A stretch of 64,000 nt of DNA from Acidimicrobiaceae bacterium (GCA_003170315.1 PNAH01000010.1:223699-287698), one strand, 5' to 3'. Shown: positions 43,238 to 51,768, numbered from the stretch's first letter. The notes: a model not told the origin generated them from the letters alone. Numbers and translations are program-made.

Positions 43238-43827
43238 GAAAGGCCCGCGTTCTTCTGGGACTCGTGTTGGGCGCTCTCGCGCTCGCCGGATGTTCGCTGG
43301 TCCCGACGGCGTCCTCACCGCAGGTGATCGGTCCCCGGCACGTCCCCTTTGGTCTGTTGGGCAAGACCATCCCCGGCACGAACAACGGACGGGTCCGCTT
43401 CATTACCCAACCGGTGTACATCGTGGACGCCACCGGACACCTCTCGTCGACGAGTCGCATCGTGCCCTCGCCCCCGGTCCTCGAGTCGGTGCTGCGCCAA
43501 CTCATCATCGGGCCCACCAAGATCGAATCGGGCGGCGGCTACACCTCGGCGCTGCCGAAGAACCTGATCATCCTCTCGGCCAGCTTTCGCGGTGGCATCG
43601 GCTACATCGACCTGGCGACCACGCTCTCCAAATTGCCGCGAAGCCAGGAGGTCCTCGCCGTCGGTCAGCTCGTCCTGACGGCCCACGTCGTGGGCCTCAC
43701 GCTCGGTATTGCGGTGAAGGGCGTCGAGATTAACGTCGCCGGCGTGGTGCAGAACTCACCGCTGCCGGGCGGCCACGAAGCGAACCTCGTGACGACCAAG
43801 GACTTTCAGGGCCTCTTGAACTCCTAG
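43234..43827 (+). CDS. GerMN-domain lipoprotein, short LpqB-like
   Basis: Lipoprotein with lipobox LALAGC (Cys20) and a single GerMN domain (about 60-170: LESVLRQLIIGP, LSASFRGGIGYIDLA). In mycobacteria the third gene of the mtrAB operon, lpqB, encodes about 580 residues with GerMN plus a beta-propeller and modulates MtrB. This protein is 197 residues and has only the GerMN part. A role in tuning MtrB is inferred from position. Its TAG stop shares CTAG with the convergent rsfS stop. Confidence 0.82.
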   Translation: MRKARVLLGLVLGALALAGCSLVPTASSPQVIGPRHVPFGLLGKTIPGTNNGRVRFITQPVYIVDATGHLSSTSRIVPSPPVLESVLRQLIIGPTKIESGGGYTSALPKNLIILSASFRGGIGYIDLATTLSKLPRSQEVLAVGQLVLTAHVVGLTLGIAVKGVEINVAGVVQNSPLPGGHEANLVTTKDFQGLLNS

Positions 43828-44216
43828 GCGATGGTCGCCGAACGATGGGCCGGCGCGGCGTTCCACAAGTGCTCGAGGTCGTAGTACTCGCGTGCGGCCT
43901 CGTCGAAGACGTGCACGATGACGTCGCCGTAATCGAGCGCGATCCACTCGGCGTCGGTCCAACCTTCGACGCGTAACGGCTTCACGTCGAGGGCGATCTC
44001 GACGAGTCGTTCGACCTCTTCGGCGATGGCGCGCACCTGACGGTCGTTTCGCCCCGACGCGACAACGAGGACGTCGAAGGAGTCGACGAGTTCACGCAGG
44101 TCGAGCACGACCGTGTCGCGACCGAGCTTGTCTTCGGCGGCCATCACCGCGGCGTTCACCAGGGCGGCAACGTACTCCGAGTGTGGGCCGCGAGAAATCT
44201 CGCCGCTCGTTACCAA
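43824..44216 (-). CDS. rsfS: Ribosomal silencing factor RsfS
   Basis: Binds L14 of the 50S subunit and blocks subunit joining when nutrients are low. The 130 residues include DTVVLDLRELVDSFDVLVVASGRNDRQVRAIAEEV and the late EWIALDYGDVIVHVFDEAAREYYDLEHLW, both diagnostic. The start appears to be TTG at 44216, five bases after a small upstream ORF; no better start exists before the conserved region. Confidence 0.94.
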   Translation of the reverse strand: MVTSGEISRGPHSEYVAALVNAAVMAAEDKLGRDTVVLDLRELVDSFDVLVVASGRNDRQVRAIAEEVERLVEIALDVKPLRVEGWTDAEWIALDYGDVIVHVFDEAAREYYDLEHLWNAAPAHRSATIA

Positions 44217-44221
44217 GTCAC

Positions 44222-44401
44222 TCAGTGGGACACCCCGAGCACGACCAGCGCGGCGACAAAGGGGACGGTGAGTGAGGTCACTCCAATGACTGCGTATCGG
44301 TGCTTCAAGCGACGGATCTCTCTTCGACTCTTCGGCGCCGCTTCCAGGCCCCGCAGCCTCGTGGGCTGGGGCTCGGTCGCGTCAAAGAGTCGAACTGCCA
44401 T
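44222..44401 (-). CDS. Small single-pass membrane protein, unknown
   Basis: A 59-residue ORF fills the gap between nadD and rsfS. It begins MAVRLFDATEPQPTRLRG, has a basic middle (SRREIRRLKHRY) and ends in one hydrophobic helix (about 38-57). Positive-inside rules put the N-terminus in the cytoplasm. It starts 10 bp after the nadD stop and ends 5 bp before rsfS. AAGGG abuts the ATG, too close for a good Shine-Dalgarno; TAAAGT lies 7 nt upstream. I do not recognise the family; the case rests on fit, composition and spacing. Confidence 0.55.
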   Translation of the reverse strand: MAVRLFDATEPQPTRLRGLEAAPKSRREIRRLKHRYAVIGVTSLTVPFVAALVVLGVSH

Positions 44402-44411
44402 CCCTTGGACT

Positions 44412-44981
44412 TTAGCCTCGAGCGCTCTGGTAGAGCGGAATCACCGACGCCGGGAGGAATTGGCGAAGGTTCTTTGACGTCGGCTCGAGTCCGCGCACGT
44501 AGGAACTCGAGAGATCAACGGGCTCCATGGGGATCTCGTAGCTCACCCAACCATCAGGCACAACGCTCTTGGGGCCTGGTCGCGGCACCACGCCGACACG
44601 AACCAACGTTCGTAGTTCGTCGGCCTCGTGCCAACGATTCAGTTGTTCGGACAGATCCGCGCCGACGATGAGATCGACGGCGTCACAGTCGGCCAAGAGT
44701 TCGCGCACCGTGTCAATCGTGTAGCTCGGACCGTCGCGACGAATCTCGCGATCTGATACTTCAACCAGGTCGAGATCACCGAAGGCCGCCGTCGCCATCG
44801 CTAGGCGAACCGTCGCGTCACGCACGTTGCCTTCCAGTCGCTTCAAATAGGGATCGCCGGCGACGGTGACTTCGATGAGGTCGTAGCGACCGCTCGCGGA
44901 CGCGGCGCGAAGCGCGGCGACGTGACCGAAATGGGGCGGATCGAAGGTCCCCCCGAAGAGACCAATTCGCCGAAGGTTCAC
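44412..44981 (-). CDS. nadD: Nicotinate-nucleotide adenylyltransferase
   Basis: Forms deamido-NAD from nicotinate mononucleotide. The 189 residues have the nucleotidyltransferase motif GGTFDPPHFGH and the later SSSYVRGL that corresponds to the ISSTxIR motif. nadD next to rsfS is common in bacteria. GTG start without Shine-Dalgarno; TAGTGT lies exactly 6 nt upstream, in the divergent spacer shared with the DAHP synthase gene. Confidence 0.95.
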   Translation of the reverse strand: MNLRRIGLFGGTFDPPHFGHVAALRAASASGRYDLIEVTVAGDPYLKRLEGNVRDATVRLAMATAAFGDLDLVEVSDREIRRDGPSYTIDTVRELLADCDAVDLIVGADLSEQLNRWHEADELRTLVRVGVVPRPGPKSVVPDGWVSYEIPMEPVDLSSSYVRGLEPTSKNLRQFLPASVIPLYQSARG

Positions 44982-44987
44982 GCCGAC

Positions 44988-44993
44988 ACACTA
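44988..44993 (-). promoter_or_regulatory. Putative leaderless -10 (TAGTGT) of nadD
   Basis: TAGTGT, 6 nt, then the nadD GTG on the minus strand, in a 56-bp divergent spacer. Confidence 0.55.
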
Positions 44994-45001
44994 GGACGCG
45001 A

Positions 45002-45031
45002 TTGTTCCTTGGTTCATCGAACCTCTAGCAT
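45002..45031 (+). promoter_or_regulatory. Leaderless promoter of DAHP synthase with palindrome
   Basis: TTGTTC (45002-45007), an 18-bp spacer and TAGCAT (45026-45031), followed by exactly 6 nt and the ATG. Inside the spacer GGTTC-ATC-GAACC (45011-45023) is a perfect inverted repeat, well placed for a repressor, but no regulator is known. Confidence 0.55.
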
Positions 45032-45037
45032 TTACGG

Positions 45038-46420
45038 ATGGAGAAGTCCACGCACGACTGGAGCCCGAGCACCTGGCGAACACGCGACGCCGCGCAGGAC
45101 GTCACCTGGCCCGACGAGGCGCACCTGGCGCGCGTCGAATCGGACCTCGCGCTGAAGCCGCCGTTGGTCTTCGCCGGCGAGGCCCGTCGGCTCCTCGACC
45201 ACCTCGAACTGGTCGCTCACGGCAAGTCGTTCCTGCTCCAGGCCGGGGACTGCGCGGAGTCCTTCGACGAGGGCTCGGCCGATTCGATCCGCGACAAACT
45301 CAAGGTCATTTTGCAGATGGCCGTGGCGCTCACCTACGCGGCCGGCGTGCCGGTCATCAAGGTCGGACGCATCGCCGGACAGTTCGCCAAGCCCCGCAGC
45401 GACGAGTACGAAGAGCGCGACGGCCAGCGATTGCTGGCCTTTCGCGGTCACATCGTCAACGGCGAGGAGTTCGAGGTGTCGGCGCGCCGGCCCGATCCCG
45501 AACGCCTCCTCGCCGCCTATCACCAGAGCGTGGCGACGCTCAACCTGCTGCGGGCCTTCACGACCGGGGGCTTCGCCGCGCTGTCGCGCGTGCACGCCTG
45601 GAATCAGGAGTTCGTCGCCAACTCCCTCGAGGGCAAACGCTACGAAGTCGTGGCCGACGAGATCGAACGGGCCCTGCAGTTCATGAAGGCCTGCGGCATC
45701 GACCTCCATGACGACGGCGCCTTACAGGGTGTCGACTTTTACACCAGCCACGAAGCGTTGATACTCCATTACGAGCAAGCCCTGACGCGCCGCGACTCAC
45801 TCACCGGTGACTGGTACGACTGCTCGGCCCACATGCTCTGGATCGGCGACCGCACGCGTCAGCTCGACGGCGCCCACGTCGAGTTCTTACGCGGCGTCTC
45901 CAACCCGCTCGGCCTGAAGGTCGGTCCGACCATGGGTGTGGATGAACTGTTGCGACTCGTCGACGTGCTGAACCCCGAGAACCGGGCGGGACGTCTGACG
46001 TTGATCGCGCGCATGGGCGACCAACTGGTCGAAGAGAAGCTTCCACCGCTCGTCGAGTCCCTGCGCGCGGCGGGCCGCGAGGTCGTGTGGGCCTGTGACC
46101 CGATGCACGGCAACACCTTCGTCGCCTCGGGCGGACAGAAAACCCGCCGGTTCGACGACGTGCTCTCCGAGACCTCGAAGTTCTTCGAACTGCTCTCGAG
46201 CATGGGCACCTGGCCCGGCGGACTCCACGTCGAACTGACCGGCGACAACGTCACCGAATGTCTCGGTGGCGGATCACGCCTCAACGAAGGCGACCTGGAA
46301 CTGAATTACACGTCGATCTGTGACCCCCGACTCAACGCGACCCAGAGCCTCGACATGGCTTTCCACGTCGCGGAGTTCTTGCAGCGCTACTCCGCCGGCA
46401 ACGGCGCGAGATCGTTGTAG
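45038..46420 (+). CDS. aroG: Class II 3-deoxy-7-phosphoheptulonate (DAHP) synthase
   Basis: First enzyme of the shikimate pathway, joining phosphoenolpyruvate and erythrose 4-phosphate. The 460 residues are class II (plant/actinobacterial type): QAGDCAESFDEG with the metal cysteine, GRIAGQFAKPRSDEYEE, and the metal histidine region CDPMHGNTF. No other shikimate gene is nearby. It has a leaderless-type promoter and its 3' end overlaps the convergent phosphatase gene by 34 bp. The symbol follows actinobacterial usage; aroF is equally common. Confidence 0.95.
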   Translation: MEKSTHDWSPSTWRTRDAAQDVTWPDEAHLARVESDLALKPPLVFAGEARRLLDHLELVAHGKSFLLQAGDCAESFDEGSADSIRDKLKVILQMAVALTYAAGVPVIKVGRIAGQFAKPRSDEYEERDGQRLLAFRGHIVNGEEFEVSARRPDPERLLAAYHQSVATLNLLRAFTTGGFAALSRVHAWNQEFVANSLEGKRYEVVADEIERALQFMKACGIDLHDDGALQGVDFYTSHEALILHYEQALTRRDSLTGDWYDCSAHMLWIGDRTRQLDGAHVEFLRGVSNPLGLKVGPTMGVDELLRLVDVLNPENRAGRLTLIARMGDQLVEEKLPPLVESLRAAGREVVWACDPMHGNTFVASGGQKTRRFDDVLSETSKFFELLSSMGTWPGGLHVELTGDNVTECLGGGSRLNEGDLELNYTSICDPRLNATQSLDMAFHVAEFLQRYSAGNGARSL

Positions 46421-47079
46421 CGCAAGAGTCGTCGCCAGTCCTCGCGAAACTCAATCTCGGTCATCGAGCAGTTCTCGATGCGCGGGCGCAGCCGGACTTC
46501 GGGTCCCACGCCCTGCTGGATCTTCAGGGCCTGCTCGATGAAGCCCCCGTGGCTCACGAGCACGACCTGCTCGTGCGGGTGGCGCGCGACGAGACGTTCG
46601 ATCGCTTCGCGACAACGTTCGTGGAAGCCGAGGAGCGACTCGCCGCCGGGGGCCGTGAGCGCGTTCGGTTCCAGGTCCCAGTCCGGGGTGCCGTAGCGCT
46701 CGACGTACTCGGCCCACGGGAGTCCGTCGCCTTCCCCGACGCTGATCTCGTTCAGCGCGGCGTCCACGACCGGCTTAAGGCCGTTCGGCAGTCCCGCGCG
46801 CAGGATTTCGCCGGTCTCGATCGCGCGCGGCAACGCCGAGGTGTAGAACGCCGAGGCCTTCGACAGTTCGGCACTCATGACCAGCCGCGCCACGAGGGCC
46901 TCGGCCTGACGGCGCCCGAGAGGCGTCAGGCCCCCGTCGCCGAGCGGTCCCCCGGCCAGTCCGTCGGCGTTGGCGTAGCTCTCACCGTGGCGGATCATCA
47001 AAAGACGCGTGCCCGAGGGCTTCGGACCTCGTTGACGAAAGCCGGCCGGCGGAAGTCGTCGGTCTTCGGAATCACTCAC
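46387..47079 (-). CDS. Histidine phosphatase (phosphoglycerate mutase-like)
   Basis: Member of the histidine phosphatase superfamily: the catalytic RHGESYAN motif near residue 30, and the second histidine in VLVSHGGF. 230 residues from GTG 47079, which overlaps the stop of the VWA gene as GTGA; a longer frame to 47124 lies inside that gene. The substrate is unknown: a broad phosphatase rather than a glycolytic mutase is likely, since the surrounding genes are not glycolytic. Confidence 0.8.
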   Translation of the reverse strand: MSDSEDRRLPPAGFRQRGPKPSGTRLLMIRHGESYANADGLAGGPLGDGGLTPLGRRQAEALVARLVMSAELSKASAFYTSALPRAIETGEILRAGLPNGLKPVVDAALNEISVGEGDGLPWAEYVERYGTPDWDLEPNALTAPGGESLLGFHERCREAIERLVARHPHEQVVLVSHGGFIEQALKIQQGVGPEVRLRPRIENCSMTEIEFREDWRRLLRYNDLAPLPAE

Positions 47080-48503
47080 GCCAGCTCGCCCACGAAGCGC
47101 TCGAGTTGACGCAGCGTGCGACACTCGATGACCCGTTCGCAGTACGGCGCGTATTGACTGACAATTGAGTCGCCACTGTTCCAGTAGGCCGTCGGCTCGG
47201 GATTCAGCCAGTAGACCGCCTTGGCGCGGTACTTGAGGTCGGCGATCACTTCAGCGTGGGCCTGGTGGTAGTTGTTGCGCGCGTCGCCAAGGATCAAAAT
47301 CGTCGAGCGTCGGGTGATGTCCTTCGCGAAGCGGTCATGAAAACTCAATAGCGCGCGGCCGTAATCGGAGTGGCCGTCGAAGGCGATGACGTCGGCCTCG
47401 GCGTTGATCTTGGCCACCGTCTCGGCCGGGTCGTCCACGCCTTCGAACAACTGCGTCACTTCGTCGAGACCGTCGACGAACACGAAGCTGCGGACTTTGG
47501 AGAACTGCGAACTGATGGCGTGTACCAGGTGCAGCGTGAAACGCGCGAAGGAGGCCACCGATCCCGAAATGTCGGCGATGACGAAGATCTCGGGCTTGGC
47601 GGGGTGCGGCGGCTTGAAGCGAAGGTCGATCGGCACGCCACCGGTCGAAAGACTGCGACGAACGGTGTGGCGAAGGTCAACCGGTCCGCGACGACGTCGA
47701 CGGCGACGACGCGCGAGGCGAACGGCGAGTTTGCGACTCAGCGGGCGAAGCGCGCGCTCGAGTTGGGCCATCTCGTCTCGATTGGCGTGCATGACGTCCA
47801 GGTCCTCGGGCAACGGCTTCCGCACTGATTTGGCGAGCGCCTCGGATCCCCGGTCCTCGACGAGTCGCTCGCGGATCACTCGTTCGATCTCGGCCTTCAG
47901 CATCTCGATGCGCGAGCGGGCCTCTTCGCGAGCGAGGCGCTGCGCCAGCTGGCCGTCGTCACCCGATCCGTGCGTGAGGCGCTGTTCTAGGTTTTCGAGA
48001 TCGAGATTTCGTAGCGTCCGATACAAGTAGTACGTCCCTCCGACGGGGCGCCCCGGCTCCATGCCGGCGTAGCGCGTGACCGACTCGCCGGCCGCCAGAC
48101 GAAGGGCCTCGCGGTCGCCGTCACGCAGCGCGCGAAAGAGCAACTCGGCCAGTTCCTGGGCGCTGAGTGAACTTGACGCGCCGCCGCCTTCGCCGCGCGA
48201 CTGTCCCGGACCGGTCGCCCCGGCCGCGCCCTCTCGTTGCATTTCGTCGGTGTCGACGTCGTCCATCATCTCCGACGCGCTGTTCCACGAACGCGTCGAG
48301 AAGAAGACTTCGAACGCGGTATTAAAGACCGCCAGATGATCGCCGTCCTTCACGAGCGTCGCGGCCAATGAGTTCTTCACCAGCGAGCGATCGGACAGGT
48401 CGATGACCTCCATGGCCTTCGCCGAGTCGATGTGCTCGCTCATGGAGATCGGAATGCCCGCGGCGCGCAGTTCGCCGATGAAATCTCCGAGAAGATTAAG
48501 CAC
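47076..48503 (-). CDS. VWA-domain protein, CoxE-like
   Basis: A 475-residue protein with a helical N-terminal half, a run of nine arginines (about 268-276), and a C-terminal von Willebrand A domain whose metal site reads DISGS. Proteins of this kind work with MoxR-type AAA+ ATPases as chaperones that insert cofactors or remodel enzymes. The MoxR gene overlaps it by 8 bp upstream, and the phosphatase gene overlaps it by 4 bp downstream. The client is unknown; no dehydrogenase of the CO type is in the window. Confidence 0.82.
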   Translation of the reverse strand: MLNLLGDFIGELRAAGIPISMSEHIDSAKAMEVIDLSDRSLVKNSLAATLVKDGDHLAVFNTAFEVFFSTRSWNSASEMMDDVDTDEMQREGAAGATGPGQSRGEGGGASSSLSAQELAELLFRALRDGDREALRLAAGESVTRYAGMEPGRPVGGTYYLYRTLRNLDLENLEQRLTHGSGDDGQLAQRLAREEARSRIEMLKAEIERVIRERLVEDRGSEALAKSVRKPLPEDLDVMHANRDEMAQLERALRPLSRKLAVRLARRRRRRRRGPVDLRHTVRRSLSTGGVPIDLRFKPPHPAKPEIFVIADISGSVASFARFTLHLVHAISSQFSKVRSFVFVDGLDEVTQLFEGVDDPAETVAKINAEADVIAFDGHSDYGRALLSFHDRFAKDITRRSTILILGDARNNYHQAHAEVIADLKYRAKAVYWLNPEPTAYWNSGDSIVSQYAPYCERVIECRTLRQLERFVGELA

Positions 48504-49443
48504 CGGTTTTGGGCCGACCGAGGAGTTCTTTCGTGGCGCGCTCGATGTCGGTCTGGTACTTCAACAAGATGTGCAGCGTCTCGGCGACGTCCGCGTCACC
48601 GATCTCGGAACGACCCAGGACGACGAGTGTGCGCGCCCAGTCGAGGGTCTCGGCGACCGAGGGCGCCTTCTTGAGATCCAGCGTGCGCAGCGACCGCACG
48701 ACCTGGGCGATCTGTTCGGCCAGGGTGCTCGTGATGCCCGGCACGCGCGACACGATGATGTCGCGCTCGCGCTCCACGCTCGGGTACCCGATGTAGAGAT
48801 ACAGGCAGCGTCGCTTGAGCGCCTCGGACAGTTCGCGGGTGTTGTTCGAGGTGAGAAAGACCATCGGGATCTGCTTGGCCCGCACGGTACCCAGTTCGGG
48901 AATCGACACCTGATACTCCGAGAGGATCTCTAAGAGCAGCGCCTCGGTCTCGAGTTCGACGCGGTCGACTTCGTCGATGAGTAACACGACCGGGTCGGTG
49001 GCCGAGATCGCTTCGAGCAGGGGCCGGGTCAACAGGAACTCTTCGCCGAAGATGTCCTCTTCGAGCCGGTCCCAGTCTTCGGTCCCCTCGCCCTCCGGTC
49101 GACCGGCCTGGATGCGCAGGAGTTGTTTGCGGTAGTTCCACTCATAGAGCGCTTTGGAGTCGTCCAGTCCTTCGTAGCACTGGAGTCGAATCAGGCGCGC
49201 CCCGATGGCGTCGGCGACCGCCCGCGCGAGCGCGGTCTTGCCGGTGCCGGCCGGACCCTCGATGAGGACAGGCTTGGCCAGTCGGTCGGCGAGAAAGCAG
49301 ACCGAGGCGATGGCGTCATCGCTGAGATAGTCGTTGTCGGCTAGACGCTGCAAGACATCCTTGGCCGAGTCGAATCGCACCGGCGGAAGTTCGTCGAGCC
49401 CGAGGCGTTTGGCGAGTTCCTCGCGCGGGTCCAGTGCGGTCAT
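48496..49443 (-). CDS. MoxR-family AAA+ ATPase
   Basis: AAA+ chaperone of the MoxR group. The 315 residues (ATG 49443) hold Walker A GPAGTGKT (63-70), Walker B VVLLIDEVDR, the sensor 1 LTSNNTRELSEALKRRC and a helical lid. The ATG overlaps the proA stop as ATGA, and its end overlaps the VWA gene by 8 bp, so the pair is coupled. The client protein is unknown. Confidence 0.88.
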   Translation of the reverse strand: MTALDPREELAKRLGLDELPPVRFDSAKDVLQRLADNDYLSDDAIASVCFLADRLAKPVLIEGPAGTGKTALARAVADAIGARLIRLQCYEGLDDSKALYEWNYRKQLLRIQAGRPEGEGTEDWDRLEEDIFGEEFLLTRPLLEAISATDPVVLLIDEVDRVELETEALLLEILSEYQVSIPELGTVRAKQIPMVFLTSNNTRELSEALKRRCLYLYIGYPSVERERDIIVSRVPGITSTLAEQIAQVVRSLRTLDLKKAPSVAETLDWARTLVVLGRSEIGDADVAETLHILLKYQTDIERATKELLGRPKTGA

Positions 49444-50675
49444 CGAATCTGTCCTTCTCCTCGTACGACCCACTTGAGACAGGTCAGTTCTCGAAGCCCC
49501 ATCGGACCCCGGGCGTGCAACTTCTGGGTCGAGATGCCGACCTCGCCGCCCAGACCCAACTCGCCGCCGTCGACGAACCTGGTCGACGCGTTCACGACCA
49601 CCGCCGCGGCGTCGACGCGCTTTACCCACGCCTCAGCGTTCGCCTCATCGGTGGTGAGGATGGCCTCACTGTGGCCGGTGCCGTAGCGCGCGACGTGGGC
49701 GATCGCCTCGTCGAGGGAGTCCACAACCTTGACCGCGAGGATCAGATCGAGGAACTCGCGTTGGTAGTCCTCTTCGCTCGCCGGGGTCGCGTTCGGCAGG
49801 TACTGGCGCGCCGCGTCGTCGCCGCGCAGTTCCACCTCAGGCATGGCCGCTGCCAACGCTGGTAAGAAGTCGGCCGCGATCATCCGATGAACCAGGACCG
49901 TCTCGGCGGCATTGCACACGCCGGGCCGCGAGGTCTTCGCGTTTCGCACGATGGCGACCGCGTTGTCCAGGTCGGCCGATGCATCGACGAAGACGTGACA
50001 GTTACCGTCGCCGTCGAGCACGTAAGGCACGCGGGCGTGCTCGCGCATGGCCGCGATCAGACTCGGTCCGCCGCGCGGAATGAGACAGTCCAGTACGTCG
50101 GTCAGTTGCATGAACGCGACCGCGGTCTCGTGCGAAGAGTCCTGGACGAGTGACACCCCGGCCGCGGGCAGGCCCTCCTTCTCGAGGGCCTCGCGCCAGA
50201 GCGAGACGATGAACTGATTGGTGGCGAACGCCGTGGACGATCCGCGAAGGTAGGCGGCGTTCCCGCTTCGCACGCAGAGCCCCGCCACGTCACTGGTGAC
50301 GTTCGGTCGATTCTCGTAGACCACGCCGATGACCCCGAGCGGCACGCGAAGCCGTTCGATGCGAAGCCCGTTCGGTCGCACGCTGCGATCGACGACCTCG
50401 AACAGCGGATCGGGGTGGTTCGCGATCTCGCGCAAGGCCTCGGCCATGGCCACGATGCGCGCGCTCGTAAGCGTGAGTCGATCGACGCCGGCGCCGGGCT
50501 CGTCATAGGCCGCGACGTCTTTCACGTTGATTGCCAACAACTCGTCACTGGACTCCTCGAGACGGTCGGCGACGTGCAAAAGCACGGCGCGGCGCGCCTC
50601 GTCCGGGGCCTGACCGAGGGCCGTGGCGGCCTCTCGGACCTCGCGGCCCTGCGCCTCCAGCGCACTTATTGACAT
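49440..50675 (-). CDS. proA: Glutamate-5-semialdehyde dehydrogenase (gamma-glutamyl phosphate reductase)
   Basis: Second enzyme of proline synthesis. The 411 residues (ATG 50675) belong to the aldehyde dehydrogenase superfamily, with YENRPNVTSDVAGLCVRSGNA, the catalytic cysteine in SRPGVCNAAET and VNASTRFVDGGELGLGGEVGIST. The 32 open codons upstream are spacer and proB. TACGAT lies exactly 6 nt before the ATG and there is no Shine-Dalgarno, so it may be leaderless even though proB is only 22 bp away. Confidence 0.96.
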   Translation of the reverse strand: MSISALEAQGREVREAATALGQAPDEARRAVLLHVADRLEESSDELLAINVKDVAAYDEPGAGVDRLTLTSARIVAMAEALREIANHPDPLFEVVDRSVRPNGLRIERLRVPLGVIGVVYENRPNVTSDVAGLCVRSGNAAYLRGSSTAFATNQFIVSLWREALEKEGLPAAGVSLVQDSSHETAVAFMQLTDVLDCLIPRGGPSLIAAMREHARVPYVLDGDGNCHVFVDASADLDNAVAIVRNAKTSRPGVCNAAETVLVHRMIAADFLPALAAAMPEVELRGDDAARQYLPNATPASEEDYQREFLDLILAVKVVDSLDEAIAHVARYGTGHSEAILTTDEANAEAWVKRVDAAAVVVNASTRFVDGGELGLGGEVGISTQKLHARGPMGLRELTCLKWVVRGEGQIR

Positions 50676-50681
50676 GAAGCA

Positions 50682-50687
50682 ATCGTA
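50682..50687 (-). promoter_or_regulatory. Putative leaderless -10 (TACGAT) of proA
   Basis: TACGAT, 6 nt, then the proA ATG on the minus strand, in the 22-bp proB-proA gap. Confidence 0.5.
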
Positions 50688-50697
50688 ACGGGTGGCA

Positions 50698-51768
50698 TCA
50701 AGAGCGACGAAGGAGGACCAGATCATCGCGGTGTACGACGACGTCGTCGCCGTCGTGAAACGACTCGGCACTCACGCGAACAAGTCCCTTCGCCACCACC
50801 TGTCCCTCCGGACCTTTGATCTCGACCGCGTCACCTTCGACGAAGTTGCCGACGTGTGACTCCACGCCGACGCGCAACAAGCTGCGACCGTGGTGTTCCA
50901 GTGCCTGCAAGGCGCCTTGATTGATGTGCAACGCACCGCGACTCGCCACGGCGAAGGCGATCCACGATTTGCGAGCCGAGAGCCGCTCTGGTCGAGGGCG
51001 GAACGTCGTTCCGAAGCCCGGCGCGTCATTGATCGCGTGCACCAGAGCGTTCGGTGCGCGGGCCGGCGCGATCACTGTCGTGATGCCGGACCACGTCGCC
51101 ATGCGCGCCGCCGCGAGCTTCGAAGCCATGCCGCCGCTGCCGACCCCGGAGCGACTGACCCCGGCGAGGTCGACCAGTTCGGTGTCGAAAGCGGTCACCT
51201 CTTCGATCAGTGTCGCCGTCGGGTCGAGCCGAGGGTCAGCGGTCAACAGCCCCGCGGTGTCGGTCAAGAGCACCAGGTGCGTGGCACCGACCAGGTTGGC
51301 CACCAACGCCGCCAACCGATCGTTGTCACCGAAGCGGATCTCCTCGTCGGCCACGGCGTCGTTCTCGTTCACGATGGGCACGACGTTCAGTGCGTGCAAC
51401 GCCTCGAGCGTGCCTCGCGCGTGCAGGTACTGACCGCGGTGACTGAAGTCGAGCGGGGCGAGCAGGACCTGGCCGACGCTGGCACCCACGGCGCCGAACG
51501 CGTCACGCCACGCGTGCATCAAGAGCGGTTGGCCGACGGCCGAGACCGCCTGCAGCGCGACGCTGTCCGATGGACGGGGTCGACCGTGGCCGACCTCGGA
51601 CCAGCCGGCGGTAATGGCGCCGGAGGTCACCACGACCACCGTCCATCCCGCGGCTCGCAGATCGACGACGTCGCGCGCCACGTTGGCCAGAGCCTCGAAG
51701 GCCACGCCGCCCGCGGCGTCGGTCACCGAGGTGGTGCCGATTTTTACGACCAGGCTACGAGTCGCCAT
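50698..51768 (-). CDS. proB: Glutamate 5-kinase
   Basis: First enzyme of proline synthesis, feedback-inhibited by proline in other bacteria. The amino-acid-kinase domain (about 1-250) shows VVKIGTTSVTD, VTSGAITAG, and FGDNDRLAALVA; a C-terminal PUA domain follows (about 270-350). 356 residues from ATG 51768, which lies 14 bp inside obgE; a GTG one codon earlier is also possible. GAGGGTG precedes it. obgE-proB-proA is a common order. Confidence 0.96.
   Translation of the reverse strand: MATRSLVVKIGTTSVTDAAGGVAFEALANVARDVVDLRAAGWTVVVVTSGAITAGWSEVGHGRPRPSDSVALQAVSAVGQPLLMHAWRDAFGAVGASVGQVLLAPLDFSHRGQYLHARGTLEALHALNVVPIVNENDAVADEEIRFGDNDRLAALVANLVGATHLVLLTDTAGLLTADPRLDPTATLIEEVTAFDTELVDLAGVSRSGVGSGGMASKLAAARMATWSGITTVIAPARAPNALVHAINDAPGFGTTFRPRPERLSARKSWIAFAVASRGALHINQGALQALEHHGRSLLRVGVESHVGNFVEGDAVEIKGPEGQVVAKGLVRVSAESFHDGDDVVVHRDDLVLLRRS

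Noticed and set aside
44181..44477. Plus-strand 98-codon ORF over the nadD-rsfS gap
   Set aside because: The minus-strand 59-codon ORF fits the gap exactly and has a membrane helix; the plus ORF overlaps both neighbours.
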